From Saprospiraceae bacterium (GTDB taxonomy: Bacteria; Bacteroidota; Bacteroidia; Chitinophagales; Saprospiraceae): 64,000 nt of DNA. This document shows positions 20,550 to 29,727 of the stretch, piece after piece. Location of the stretch: contig JAJCYH010000011.1 in the NCBI GenBank assembly GCA_029262995.1, forward strand, positions 124,001-188,000, read 5' to 3'. The notes beneath the pieces are model-generated. The model was not told the DNA's origin and ran no database searches. It saw only the letters and a program-made list of their open reading frames with translations. The stretch's first letter is position 1. Each line of letters begins with the position of its first letter. The translations under genes and the position numbers were made by a program.

Positions 20550-21241
20550 TGACTGAAAAAATTAAAATCCTATACTTGGAGGATGAGCATTTCCTTGGAA
20601 GAATTGTAAAGGAAAGTTTGTCAAGCCGGAATTATAATATTGAATTGATTAATGACGGTGCACTATTTATGAATTCCTTTATGAGTTTTAAACCAGATAT
20701 ATGTGTCTTAGATATTATGGTGCCCAATGTTGATGGTTATTCAATTGCAAAGGAGATAAAAATGTTACATGCAGATATACCAATCATCTTTTTGTCGGCA
20801 AAGAATCAAACGGAAGATGTAATTAAAGGATTTCATTCAGGAGGCAATGACTACTTGAAAAAACCATTTAGCATGGAAGAACTCATCGTTCGAATTGACA
20901 ATCTCCTTAATTTGAAGATAGGCAATACAAAAGAGTTTATTGATGAAGTTGTGCCTTTGGGTAAATATTTATTTGACTATAATAAATTCCAATTGCGTTT
21001 GGGTGAAGAGCATATAGCACTCTCTCATAGGGAAAATGAACTGCTAAGGCTACTTGTAAAAAACCTAAATGTTAAAGTAGATCGAAAGGTCATACTTAAA
21101 ACCCTTTGGGGCGACGACTCTTTTTACAACTCTCGAAATCTGGATGTTTATATACGTAAGTTGAGAATCTATTTTGAAAAAGATTCTTCTATTAAACTTA
21201 CTACTTTAAGAGGTGTAGGTTATCATCTCGCAATAAATTGA
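20549..21241 (+). CDS. OmpR-family response regulator
   Basis: 230 residues. The receiver domain has acidic residues near the start (LEDEH), the phospho-acceptor Asp in CVLDIMVPNVDG (about 53) and the conserved Lys in YLKKPF. The C-terminal winged helix has the family signatures LSHRENELLRLL and VYIRKLR...LTTLRGVGYHL. The start codon overlaps the kinase stop codon, indicating translational coupling with its cognate kinase. Confidence 0.94.
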   Translation: MTEKIKILYLEDEHFLGRIVKESLSSRNYNIELINDGALFMNSFMSFKPDICVLDIMVPNVDGYSIAKEIKMLHADIPIIFLSAKNQTEDVIKGFHSGGNDYLKKPFSMEELIVRIDNLLNLKIGNTKEFIDEVVPLGKYLFDYNKFQLRLGEEHIALSHRENELLRLLVKNLNVKVDRKVILKTLWGDDSFYNSRNLDVYIRKLRIYFEKDSSIKLTTLRGVGYHLAIN

Positions 21242-21461
21242 GGCACCATACCTTATGATGATTTTTTTTATGACCTGATTCCCGTTGTTCCAACCTGTAT
21301 ATTGGTAGTTAACACCATAGTTTTGTTCAACCATTGAAGCCATTCTATTTTGCAGGCACTATAGGGTCAAGACCCTAGTGAAATTAAGTAGCTGCCCTTA
21401 TTAATATCTTGAGGGTAGAGGAATAACTTTACAATATTATAATTATTTAAATTCCTATGCT
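21242..21461. promoter_or_regulatory. Intergenic hairpin CACTATAGGGTC/GACCCTAGTG
   Basis: The gap after the response regulator contains an inverted repeat at 21357-21380 (CACTAtAGGGTC, AA loop, GACCCTAGTG). It has no T-run, so it does not look like a standard terminator. It may be a DNA-binding site or a transcript hairpin ahead of the next gene. Confidence 0.35.
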
Positions 21462-21881
21462 ATGAAAAATCTAATCGTAATTAATTTTCTTCTCCTTTGT
21501 GGATTGAATCTATTTGCTCAAGCAGATCAATATGACACAGCAAACGCCGAAGTAAAAATCATAGACGCACAACTTGATGATAAGTTCTACGCAGAAAACT
21601 ATAAGTTGCTAAGCTCAAAAATAGTGCAAAGTTATATTGTTGAAAATTTGGTCTACCCAAAAGAATTAGAAGAAAAGGGTATTCAAGGAAGCACTACTAT
21701 GGAACTTAAAGTCTCGAAAAGTGGGAAGCTTATTAAAGTGAATTTCTTAAAGTCGTCTCATGAGGTTTTTGATTCTGCTATTGAAAACTTACTCATTGAA
21801 AAGCCTATAGGTAATTTGCGCCCATACTATAATGACTATACTGTTTATGTGCCGATCAAATTTAGATTGACGCCATTTTAA
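21462..21881 (+). CDS. Secreted TonB C-terminal-like protein
   Basis: 139 residues with a signal peptide (MKNLIVINFLLLCGLNLFAQ). The C-terminal half resembles the TonB C-terminal beta domain: YPKELEEKGIQGSTTMELKV, then SKSGKLIKVNFLKSS and VPIKFRL at the end. It lacks the N-terminal anchor and Pro-rich spacer of a full TonB, so it is probably a periplasmic protein using that fold, as is common in Bacteroidota. It lies 57 bases ahead of a TPR histidine kinase. Confidence 0.75.
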   Translation: MKNLIVINFLLLCGLNLFAQADQYDTANAEVKIIDAQLDDKFYAENYKLLSSKIVQSYIVENLVYPKELEEKGIQGSTTMELKVSKSGKLIKVNFLKSSHEVFDSAIENLLIEKPIGNLRPYYNDYTVYVPIKFRLTPF

Positions 21882-21937
21882 TGAATTATTGAATTCTTTT
21901 TATCTTAATTGAATTCTTTATTCTTAAAGTAAAAAAC

Positions 21938-23917
21938 GTGAAAATTATATTCCTTCTATTGTTAAACCTGACAATGCTTTTGTCACAATCCGATACCAGT
22001 TTAATTATTTATCATCAAGCCATTAAAAGCAACTATGATATCGCTATGTCTCTTGATGAAGGGACTAGCAGTCAAGTCGACTCCATAGTAGCTCTGAGCA
22101 TCAATTATAGCTTTACAAATAAAGATTCTTGTTTGACCTTAGGGCAGAAATCTATTCAATTGGGTAAAAAGCTTACTGATAAAAACATTTATGCCAATGC
22201 CCTTTTAGAATTAGGTGATTCCTACAGAATCTATGGAGATTCAGAAAAAGCTTCTGAGTTACTTTTAAAAGGAAAAGAACTTTATGAGTCATTAGGCAAT
22301 AAAGGACAAATAGCCTATGCCTGTAATAAGTTGGGAGCCTTATATTCTGGGCAAGGTGAAAATGATTTAGCACTTAAGCAATACATAAAAGCACTTGAAC
22401 TTTGGGAAGAATTGAAGGATACAGCTAATATTTTTAAACCTACTTTAAATATAGCCTGGATATTTTACAGGCTTAATCAAAATTATAAAGCACAGACCTA
22501 TAACAATAGGGCACTTGAATTAGCTAAAGCAGTAAAAGATAAAAGGTCAATAGGCTACGCTCTTAACAACAGAGGCATCTATCTGACGGCTCTCGGAAAA
22601 TATTACCGATTGAAAGCAGATACAGTCGCTGAAATGAAACAGTTATATAGTGATTCTGCAGAGTATTATGAAGGTCAAATTATTGAGAATTATGAAGAAT
22701 CTTTAAGTCTCGCAAAAAGCATTGATGATAGAAGGTCCGTGATGCGAGTGCTTGTAAATTTGGCGAAAGCCTACAGTAATAGAGGATCTTATAATGAAGC
22801 ACTCAAGCTCGGTAAAGAAGCGGAAAAACTTGAAAACGAAATTGGAGATGTAAACTTAATCATTATGAATTCAGTAAATCTGTCAGACGCCTATAGGAAT
22901 CTTGGGAAAGGAAAAATGTCTGAAAAGTATGGTCTAAAAGCCTTGGAACTAGCTAGTAATAATAAAATGAGCGCCCAGATTACTGCTGCTCATAATGAGC
23001 TGCATAAAACATATAAAATGTTAGGTCGATTTAAGGATGCTTTGGTTTCACATGAAGCAATCAACACCTATATTTTAAAAACAAGCGAAGAAAATACGAC
23101 AAAAGTCATTGCTGACGCAGAAGCTAGATATCAGAACGTTAAAAAACAAAATGAAATCCTTGATCAGCGCAATGAAATATTGAGTCTGGAGAATAGAAAT
23201 TCTAAAATCAAAAAACAGCGTAATAGCATATTAGGAATAGGTTTAATAGTTTTGATTGTTGGTTTTTTTATATCTAAATTGAATAAGTTGAGAAAGGATC
23301 GGAATGATAAGAAGGCTTTTGCGGAGGCATTGATTTTCGCACAAGAACAAGAGCGTAAGAGAATTGCGCAAGATCTCCATGATGGTATCGGACAGACTTT
23401 GTTAATGATCAAAAAGCAAATGGACAGTTCCTTAGATACCAGTTTGGAAAATCAAAAAATGATTTCGGAAACTTTGGATGAAGTAAGGTCTATTTCTCAT
23501 GACCTGCACCCATTTCAATTGGAAAAATTTGGTTTGCTTACAGCAGTAAAAGATATGATGGAAAAGTTTACTCGAGTAAGTGACGTTTTTATGACTAATG
23601 ACATTGATCTTGGTGAACATAAATTGACAGACAAACAAGAAATCAATATTTATAGAGTCATTCAGGAAGCCTTGAGTAACATTATTAAACACTCAGAAGC
23701 TACGGCAGCTAAAGTTGAAATGAGTATAGTAAATAATATTCTAACTTGTCAAATTATGGACAACGGCAAAGGATTTGATCATGAAGTTACCTTGGCAAAA
23801 TCAAAAAGCCTTGGTCTTAAAACAATGTTTGAAAGAATTGCTACCTTAAATGGAAAATTTAAAATGAAGCCAAACTCGGAAAAAGGTACTGTTGTAGAGT
23901 TTAGCGTTCCAGTATAA
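21938..23917 (+). CDS. TPR-containing sensor histidine kinase, HisKA_3 (NarX/DesK-like)
   Basis: 659 residues, likely GTG start. A signal peptide is followed by several tetratricopeptide repeats (about 60-370) and a short coiled coil. One membrane segment (about 428-446) precedes a HisKA_3 domain with the His in RKRIAQDLHDGIGQTL (about 480) and a HATPase with VIQEALSNIIKHS and DNGKGFD. The periplasmic TPR array is the likely sensing or protein-binding part. The downstream LuxR-type regulator begins 11 bases after the stop and is clearly its partner. Confidence 0.92.
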   Translation: MKIIFLLLLNLTMLLSQSDTSLIIYHQAIKSNYDIAMSLDEGTSSQVDSIVALSINYSFTNKDSCLTLGQKSIQLGKKLTDKNIYANALLELGDSYRIYGDSEKASELLLKGKELYESLGNKGQIAYACNKLGALYSGQGENDLALKQYIKALELWEELKDTANIFKPTLNIAWIFYRLNQNYKAQTYNNRALELAKAVKDKRSIGYALNNRGIYLTALGKYYRLKADTVAEMKQLYSDSAEYYEGQIIENYEESLSLAKSIDDRRSVMRVLVNLAKAYSNRGSYNEALKLGKEAEKLENEIGDVNLIIMNSVNLSDAYRNLGKGKMSEKYGLKALELASNNKMSAQITAAHNELHKTYKMLGRFKDALVSHEAINTYILKTSEENTTKVIADAEARYQNVKKQNEILDQRNEILSLENRNSKIKKQRNSILGIGLIVLIVGFFISKLNKLRKDRNDKKAFAEALIFAQEQERKRIAQDLHDGIGQTLLMIKKQMDSSLDTSLENQKMISETLDEVRSISHDLHPFQLEKFGLLTAVKDMMEKFTRVSDVFMTNDIDLGEHKLTDKQEINIYRVIQEALSNIIKHSEATAAKVEMSIVNNILTCQIMDNGKGFDHEVTLAKSKSLGLKTMFERIATLNGKFKMKPNSEKGTVVEFSVPV

Positions 23918-23928
23918 TCAATACTCAA

Positions 23929-24564
23929 ATGGCAATTAAGGTTTTTAATGCAGATGATCATCCAATATTAAGAAAAGGTATTGTTGATTTGATTATGGAA
24001 TCAGATGAGTTGGAATGGGTTGGAAGCGCAGCTAATGGTCAAGAAGCATTTGAGAAGATATCTTCTATTGAACCAGATATTGCCCTGCTTGACATTGAAA
24101 TGCCTATCATGTCTGGAATTGAAGTTGTTCAAAAACTCAAAGGATTGAAGCTTAAAACCAAATATGTCGTCCTTACCCTGTTTAAAGATGCTAGCTTTAT
24201 AAAGTCTGCATTGAATACTGGAATTCTAGGTTATCTATTAAAAGACTCCAGTGAAAAAGAAATTATTGAATGCATATATTCCGTTTATTCAGGTAAAGCT
24301 TATGTAAGTCCAGCATTAAGTTCTGTTTTAATAAATATGAATAATTCAAATGACAATGCTTTATCCGTTTTAACAGATCATGAAATTAATATTTTGAAGC
24401 TTATCGCAAAAGATAAAACAACTTCAGAAATAGCGGATATGATGTTTATTAGTCCTAAAACAGTTTCAAACCACAGATCCAATATCAGCAAGAAACTTTC
24501 TCTTGATGGTCAGCAAAACTCTTTATTAAAATGGGTGATATCAAACAAGCAATTATTTGATTAA
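23929..24564 (+). CDS. LuxR/NarL-family response regulator
   Basis: 211 residues. The receiver has Asp residues at the N-terminus (NADDHPILRKG), the phospho-acceptor in IALLDIEMPIMSG (about 55) and the conserved Lys in YLLKDSSEKE. The C-terminal helix-turn-helix reads LTDHEINILKLIA, then SEIADMMFISPKTVSNHRSN. It is the cognate partner of the TPR kinase immediately upstream. Confidence 0.95.
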   Translation: MAIKVFNADDHPILRKGIVDLIMESDELEWVGSAANGQEAFEKISSIEPDIALLDIEMPIMSGIEVVQKLKGLKLKTKYVVLTLFKDASFIKSALNTGILGYLLKDSSEKEIIECIYSVYSGKAYVSPALSSVLINMNNSNDNALSVLTDHEINILKLIAKDKTTSEIADMMFISPKTVSNHRSNISKKLSLDGQQNSLLKWVISNKQLFD

Positions 24565-24666
24565 TCAATTGATTATCACGGCATTAACCGCAATTTTGTA
24601 TTATTTGATCTTGAAAGTTAAAACAAAGCCGTATCTTCAAGATATCAATAATAATCTTTAATCCCC

Positions 24667-26859
24667 TTGAATTACGTTTTGCAATATCCCTCCGTCAAGT
24701 CTTTTATCCTCATTGCCTTATATGTTTGTTTGGGTTTTACTCTAATTGCGCAAACAAATAACGAAGATTCTCTTGTGCTTAGTAAAGATGAGATAACTGC
24801 TCTTATATCAAACTATCTGATTATAGGGTCAGATAGTCTGGATCAAAAGTCATATAATTCAGCTAGGGAGTTGGCTCTTAAAGCAAGGGAATTATTAAAG
24901 ATTTCTCCAAGTCCGGAATCTACGCTAGAAAGTTTGTATTTGATTGCAAGATCATCGTATTACCTGAGTGACTTTCAGCAAAGCTTTCAGGCTTGCATTG
25001 AAGGGCTGGTCCAGGCTCAAGAGTTGAATAATAAAGAAAAGCAAGCTTACTTTAATAATATGTTAGGGATATTGTCACGAAGGTCAGGTGACTGTGAACA
25101 GGCGATTGCCTATTATACAAGTGCTCTAGAAATTAATAGAGCAATAAATGACTCTACAGGCATTTCACGTAACTACAATAACTTATCAATCTGCTATCAA
25201 ATTTTAGGAAACTTTAATGCTGCGTTTGATGCATTGGAAAATTCTCTAAGTATAAAAGTCAATCTGAACGACACTCTGGGACAAGCCAATATATACCTAA
25301 ATATGGGCAATGCTTATGAGGAAATAAGCAATTATGAGAAGGCATTTGAAACATATCTGAAGGCAAAGGAATACTATCATTCTATAGGTAGAACGGATAT
25401 GGTCGCTAATACTCTATTTAATATAGGTTTGGTGTATCAGGAATTAAATGATATTGATAAAGCTTTAGAGTATTATGGGGATGCCAGTCAAGTAGCTGAT
25501 GAGGGAGGTATGCCTGAACTTCTTGCATTGCTATATCAAAACGTCGGAAACCTATACTCAGGTATCGGAAACAATGAGCAAGCCATATATTATCAAAGAA
25601 TGGCTTTAAATAAATTCTATGAACTGGAAATGGTTTATTCTGCAGCAGAAGCTCTACTAAATATGGGGATTATTTTTTCTGAAAATGGAAAAATTGATAG
25701 TGCGGAACATTATTACAATAAGGCCTTGGAATTTGCTGAGCAGTCGGGAGAGTCTAATATCTCTACGGATGTTTATATAGAGTTAGGAAAAACGAAAACG
25801 CAAAGAAATGACTTTAGCTCTTCTGAATACTATTTGAATAAAGCCAAATTATTGACAGAGAAAGATGGAGACATCAAAGCTAGAAGTAATGTTTATAAAA
25901 GCTTTTATGAGTTGTACAAAAAGTCAGGACGAACAAATTTAGCTCTTGAAAATTATGAACAATATTCGATCTTAAAAGACAGCATCAATAAGTCAGAACA
26001 AGAACAAAGTATTGCCAAGTATACATTAAGATATGATTTTCAAATGCAAGAAGATTCTATTGATCTTCTCAATAAAGACATCCAACTTCAACAAGCTGAT
26101 ATTGATAATGCACATTCTCAAACGAAGTTAATGCGATTAGTAACAGCCTTTCTATTGCTTGGGACAATTGGTGTACTTTATTTGTTCAATTTTACACGAA
26201 AGAAGAATAGGATTATTTCTGTTGAAAAAGAGAGATCCGAAGAATTGCTAAAAAACATCCTACCAGAAGAAACAGCAGAAGAACTAAAGAGGAATGGATT
26301 TGTCAAAGCGCAACGCTATGAATTGGCAACGGTGCTTTTTACAGATTTTGTAAATTTCACTAACTATTCAGAGGATGTTATGCCTGAAGATGTTGTCAAG
26401 AGTGTGGATTATTACTTTAAAACATTTGATCAGATATTTGAAGCTCATGGTATTGAGAAAATAAAGACAATTGGTGATGCATATATGTGTGCAGGAGGTT
26501 TGCCTAAGCAAGATGAACTACATGCGCATAATGTTTTAAAAGCAGCCAAAGAAGTATTAGATTTTGTTCAAGAAACGTCAAATAATCCACCTGAAAACGT
26601 TCATCCTTTTGATATTAGAATTGGCGTTAATTCAGGGCCTATCGTTGCAGGCGTTGTCGGTATTCACAAGTTTCAATATGATATTTGGGGAGATACGGTA
26701 AACATTGCTTCGAGGATGGAATCTGCTTGTGAGCCAGATAGGATAAATGTTTCAGAATCCACGTATGAATTAACTAAAGATGAATTTGACTTTGTATACA
26801 GAGGTGAAATTCATATGAAGAATAAAGGCATGATGAAAATGTATTATCTGAATGCTTGA
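24667..26859 (+). CDS. TPR-containing class III adenylate cyclase
   Basis: 730 residues from a TTG at 24667 that is followed directly by a signal-like hydrophobic stretch. Seven or more TPR units cover about residues 60-440, a coiled coil leads to a membrane segment (about 485-505), and a class III cyclase domain fills the C-terminus (about 545-725). Metal-binding Asp residues are seen in VLFTDFVNFTNYSED and KTIGDAYM. The purine-specifying pair is Lys (EKIKTIGD) and Asp (YDIWGDTVNIASRM), which points to ATP rather than GTP as substrate. It is about 100 bases after the LuxR-type regulator and has the same periplasmic-TPR layout as the kinase, so the sensing parts may be related. Confidence 0.9.
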   Translation: MNYVLQYPSVKSFILIALYVCLGFTLIAQTNNEDSLVLSKDEITALISNYLIIGSDSLDQKSYNSARELALKARELLKISPSPESTLESLYLIARSSYYLSDFQQSFQACIEGLVQAQELNNKEKQAYFNNMLGILSRRSGDCEQAIAYYTSALEINRAINDSTGISRNYNNLSICYQILGNFNAAFDALENSLSIKVNLNDTLGQANIYLNMGNAYEEISNYEKAFETYLKAKEYYHSIGRTDMVANTLFNIGLVYQELNDIDKALEYYGDASQVADEGGMPELLALLYQNVGNLYSGIGNNEQAIYYQRMALNKFYELEMVYSAAEALLNMGIIFSENGKIDSAEHYYNKALEFAEQSGESNISTDVYIELGKTKTQRNDFSSSEYYLNKAKLLTEKDGDIKARSNVYKSFYELYKKSGRTNLALENYEQYSILKDSINKSEQEQSIAKYTLRYDFQMQEDSIDLLNKDIQLQQADIDNAHSQTKLMRLVTAFLLLGTIGVLYLFNFTRKKNRIISVEKERSEELLKNILPEETAEELKRNGFVKAQRYELATVLFTDFVNFTNYSEDVMPEDVVKSVDYYFKTFDQIFEAHGIEKIKTIGDAYMCAGGLPKQDELHAHNVLKAAKEVLDFVQETSNNPPENVHPFDIRIGVNSGPIVAGVVGIHKFQYDIWGDTVNIASRMESACEPDRINVSESTYELTKDEFDFVYRGEIHMKNKGMMKMYYLNA

Positions 26860-26916
26860 CAAGTGCTCTAGGATGATTACATTTATATAAATACAAAACC
26901 TAAATCAATACCCGCT

Positions 26917-27714
26917 ATGAAAAATTTAATGCTTTCTTATTCATTTATTTGTTTGATATTATTTACTGCCAATCAGGTGTCGCATGCGCAACAAGTCAAT
27001 CTTCGTATTGATAATACCTTGGTAAATAGTTCGTCACCTGGGGCAGAAGGAGAAACAGTTTATGATGTTACTTTTTTAAGAAGTGAATGTATTAGTTTAT
27101 TTGCTTGTAATCCAGGGAAATCTGCTGTGCAACTTCAAGAAGGCATTAATCCTATGGATCAAGGCGAATCTTCCTATATCATAAGTACCGCTTTGCTTCA
27201 ATCGGTTGTCAATTCCGCTGATGGCAAAAGGTATGCTTTCTCAGAAACATGTGCAGAAAATTATAAGTCTAATGCTAATGTAAGAGTTATATATTCTTAT
27301 GATACGCCCAACACACCAATACAATCAAGTGGACAGACAGACTTTATGCTTGAGTTGGATAAGACAAAAGTACTCACCGTTTCAGGCAATGACACTCCAG
27401 TAGGAGCTACTGGTGTAAAACAATTTCTGAAGGTATTGGCGAGTCCAGGCAATACGGCTACGATTAGTATTAATTATGATACCAATCGAGGGCAAGTTTA
27501 TGTGGCAATAATGAGTATTGGTCAGGGTTCTAAAACTCTAGCCATGTTAAACCCGAAGTCTACGAATAATCTAAGTTTTACAGTTCAGGAAGATGTTTTT
27601 ATTGTGCCGATATTAAAGCCAATATTAACAGAAGAGAATGGTGAAACCGTGATTTTATACGAAGTTGGCGATCCGGAGAGAAATGGAAAGGTTAGGGTAG
27701 AGGAAGCAGGATAA
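26917..27714 (+). CDS. Secreted protein of unknown function
   Basis: 265 residues with a signal peptide (about 1-25, ending SHAQ). I recognise no domain. The mature part has a pair of Cys in SECISLFACNPG and a lone Cys in FSETCAEN, and is predicted mostly beta. It starts 57 bases after the cyclase and could be in its transcription unit. Confidence 0.7.
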   Translation: MKNLMLSYSFICLILFTANQVSHAQQVNLRIDNTLVNSSSPGAEGETVYDVTFLRSECISLFACNPGKSAVQLQEGINPMDQGESSYIISTALLQSVVNSADGKRYAFSETCAENYKSNANVRVIYSYDTPNTPIQSSGQTDFMLELDKTKVLTVSGNDTPVGATGVKQFLKVLASPGNTATISINYDTNRGQVYVAIMSIGQGSKTLAMLNPKSTNNLSFTVQEDVFIVPILKPILTEENGETVILYEVGDPERNGKVRVEEAG

Positions 27715-27721
27715 TTCCAGT

Positions 27722-27937
27722 TTACTTTTTCTTTAAATATTCTGTTCTGAGTACGATTGTAGATTTTCCAATTCTGCATTCTACTTCGTCAGAATTATTT
27801 GTTAATCTTATATTTTTTATTGCAGTGCCTCTTTTTAGATTTGTAGAACTTCCTTTTACTTTCAGATCTCTTGTAAGTTGAACGGTATCACCGTTCTCTA
27901 ATGCCTTACCAGTGCTGTCTTTTGTATCAATAGCCAT
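27722..27937 (-). CDS. PhnA-domain (YjdM-like) protein, short form
   Basis: 71 residues from the ATG at 27937 (MAIDTKDSTGKALENGDTV); an ATG 60 bases upstream would add an unusual leader. The sequence matches the C-terminal PhnA domain (DSxGxxLxxGDTVxLxxDLKVKGSS, then LKRGTxIKNIRL). The N-terminal zinc ribbon of full-length YjdM is absent, so this is a domain-only form. The family name is historical and does not prove a role in phosphonate use. The gene is convergent with the secreted-protein gene. Confidence 0.75.
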   Translation of the reverse strand: MAIDTKDSTGKALENGDTVQLTRDLKVKGSSTNLKRGTAIKNIRLTNNSDEVECRIGKSTIVLRTEYLKKK

Positions 27938-28075
27938 TTTTAGAATTTTGCCTAAAGTTATTAAAATATTGGGTTCAGAATTTTTATTATTTGGCAAGCA
28001 ATTTAGTTTGAATTGTAATATAATTTTATTGGTTTCTTCTTCTTTTTGCTATTTTTCTCTAAGTTAAAGTTAAAT

Positions 28076-28147
28076 GGCCCTATAGTTCAAGGGATAGAAT
28101 AGTGGTTTCCTAAACCATAGATCCTGGTTCGAGTCCAGGTAGGGCTA
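28076..28147 (+). tRNA. tRNA-Arg (anticodon CCT)
   Basis: The sequence folds as a cloverleaf: acceptor GGCCCTA with TAGGGCT (first pair G-U), T8 and A9 in place, D arm GTTC/GAAT, anticodon loop TTCCTAA closed by GTGGT/ACCAT, and T arm CCTGG-TTCGAGT-CCAGG. The discriminator is A at 28147 and CCA is not encoded. Anticodon CCT reads AGG (Arg). Its 3' end is repeated three times downstream. Confidence 0.93.
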
Positions 28148-28422
28148 CTAAAGTATATTGAATGATTAATGGAGGAAATCTGGACGAGAAGTTTATCCGC
28201 CGTAATGTAAATGCAGGCGGGAGTCCAGGTAGGGCTACTAAAGTATATTGAATGATTAATGGAGGAAATCTGGACGAGAAGTTTATCCACCGAAGTCAAG
28301 GACGGAGGTGGAATGTCCAGGTAGGGCTACTTGAATAAATTATTGGAGTATTATTTGACCTGGACGAGAAGTTTATCCACCGAAGTCAAGGACGGAGGTG
28401 GAAATGTCCAGGTAGGGCTACT
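28133..28422 (+). repeat. Tandem copies of the tRNA-Arg 3' end
   Basis: The 17-base tRNA end GTCCAGGTAGGGCTACT occurs at 28133, 28223, 28315 and 28406, spaced 90-92 bases. The intervening units also share CTGGACGAGAAGTTTATCC, and in the last two units ACCGAAGTCAAGGACGGAGG. Each unit can pair CTGGAC with GTCCAG around an inner ATCCACC/GGTGGA hairpin. Copies of a tRNA 3' end are the usual footprint of tyrosine-recombinase islands, but no integrase gene is present beside them. Confidence 0.85.
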
Positions 28423-28634
28423 TTTACATTCTTCTCACTTCTCCTTATTTCCTTTAATTTCATTGATAATCAATGGGTTATGGAATTTTATTGGTGAAAA
28501 AGCGTTCGTCAGGGTTCCTTCTTACAAAAACGTATGCCATACTGATGTTTACAATCAGTACCAGCATGCTCTGCAAGCTTTGTCATAGTTTTCAATCAGT
28601 CAACTTCCGAACTCAGCTACTCCTCTGCATGTTG
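28423..28634. other. Gap between tRNA repeats and first attC
   Basis: About 210 bases in which I see no credible gene; short open frames overlap the attC or the tRNA repeats. In an intact integron the attI site and integrase would be expected near here, but neither is recognisable. Confidence 0.4.
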
Positions 28635-28869
28635 TGCACTTTCTGCATATCCGCATTAAATCCACCGCAGCTTGTATTACATGGCTGGCCAGCTTTCCTC
28701 GCATCATCCTCAACCTTGTGGTTGATAGCGCAGACCGCAACATTTGCTTTACTCTGCCATAATGCTCGTGCCAGCTGTGGCGCAGCTACATATAGCGTAA
28801 CTAAATTGGGAGTTAAATCCGTATATAGAGATAATCCGTATATTTATTGGGACTATAAACAAGTTCTCT
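28635..28869 (+). other. attC1 (class B, left-truncated)
   Basis: Matches the right two-thirds of the class B repeat from TGCACTTTCTGCATATCCGC onward, including the hairpin TCAACCTTGTGGTTGA. The R' box GTTCTCT is at 28863. The left third, including any R'' box, is missing. It opens cassette 1. Confidence 0.75.
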
Positions 28870-28882
28870 GTCATTAAAATAA

Positions 28883-29659
28883 ATGGAAGTAAAAAACATC
28901 ATAGCTACCTTAATTCTAAATTTCTTTGTACTAATTATTTATGGTCAGGTTGGTAACGAATACCAAATTTCGAAAATAGAAAATTGGCAAGAATTTGAAG
29001 AGTTAACATCATTAGAAGCGAAGCATCATAGATTAACTGAGGAAAGCAATCAAAGGATAGATAGAATGTTCATATCAGATAGTTTATATTTAGATACGTT
29101 GTCGAAAGAAAGAAAAAAATTCATTTATGAAGAATACGAACTAAAATCGAGACTGAATTACAAAAAAAATCGAGCAAGGTATTTTATTGAATACATAGAG
29201 AATGATTCGATAATAGTAGACAAAACATTTTCAATGCCTGATACTCTTTCTAGTGCTTGTCGTTGTGTATTAAAGAACGATTCAATTCAAATTGAAATGG
29301 GAATATGGGTCTTCGGAGGATTCTTCTATAATATTTCAATTATTGACAATTCTTTTGAACTAGATTATATAGAAGATGCACATAAATCGGAATCATTCAA
29401 ATATAAAAAAACAGATACTTCCTTTGTTTCAGATTTAGAATTAAAGATTGAAAATGTATCCTTGGCTTTTAGTAATGAAATATATCTAAGAATTGGTGAG
29501 CAATTAAATGGGCATTTAAAATTTACTTCTCCTGAGTATTTTGTTGATTCAAATTTCAGAGGATATTCAAGAGAAACTACATTAGAAAAAGGCATAACAA
29601 GTGGCGAAATATATTTTACTTGCAAATTAAGAGAACCTTTTGAACCACCAAAAGAATAA
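28883..29659 (+). CDS. Cassette 1: secreted protein of unknown function
   Basis: 258 residues with an N-terminal hydrophobic export signal (about 4-22). The following stretch is highly charged and probably helical, then there is a beta-rich C-terminal half. I recognise no family. It is the only gene of cassette 1 (28864-29721), begins 20 bases after the crossover point and ends 12 bases before the next attC, a typical tight cassette layout. Confidence 0.7.
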   Translation: MEVKNIIATLILNFFVLIIYGQVGNEYQISKIENWQEFEELTSLEAKHHRLTEESNQRIDRMFISDSLYLDTLSKERKKFIYEEYELKSRLNYKKNRARYFIEYIENDSIIVDKTFSMPDTLSSACRCVLKNDSIQIEMGIWVFGGFFYNISIIDNSFELDYIEDAHKSESFKYKKTDTSFVSDLELKIENVSLAFSNEIYLRIGEQLNGHLKFTSPEYFVDSNFRGYSRETTLEKGITSGEIYFTCKLREPFEPPKE

Positions 29660-29670
29660 AAAAATAACGA

Positions 29671-29727
29671 CAGAGAACAATATGTAGTCGCCATGCTTCG
29701 CACGACTGACTACAATTAACGTTATAA
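29671..29727 (+). other. attC2 (short)
   Basis: 57 bases from R'' CAGAGAAC to R' GTTATAA (29721). TGTAGTCG pairs with CGACTGACTACA around a short GCTTCGC loop. R'' is complementary to the start of cassette 1 (GTTCTCTGTC). Confidence 0.88.

Noticed and set aside
28087-28299. A minus-strand protein over the tRNA repeats
   Set aside because: The frame is antisense to the tRNA and its repeated 3' ends, so its repeats reflect the DNA repeats and not a protein.
28473-28877. A 134-codon frame covering the first class B repeat
   Set aside because: It overlaps the attC entirely, its sequence is dictated by the repeat, and the same region has stops in other class B copies.
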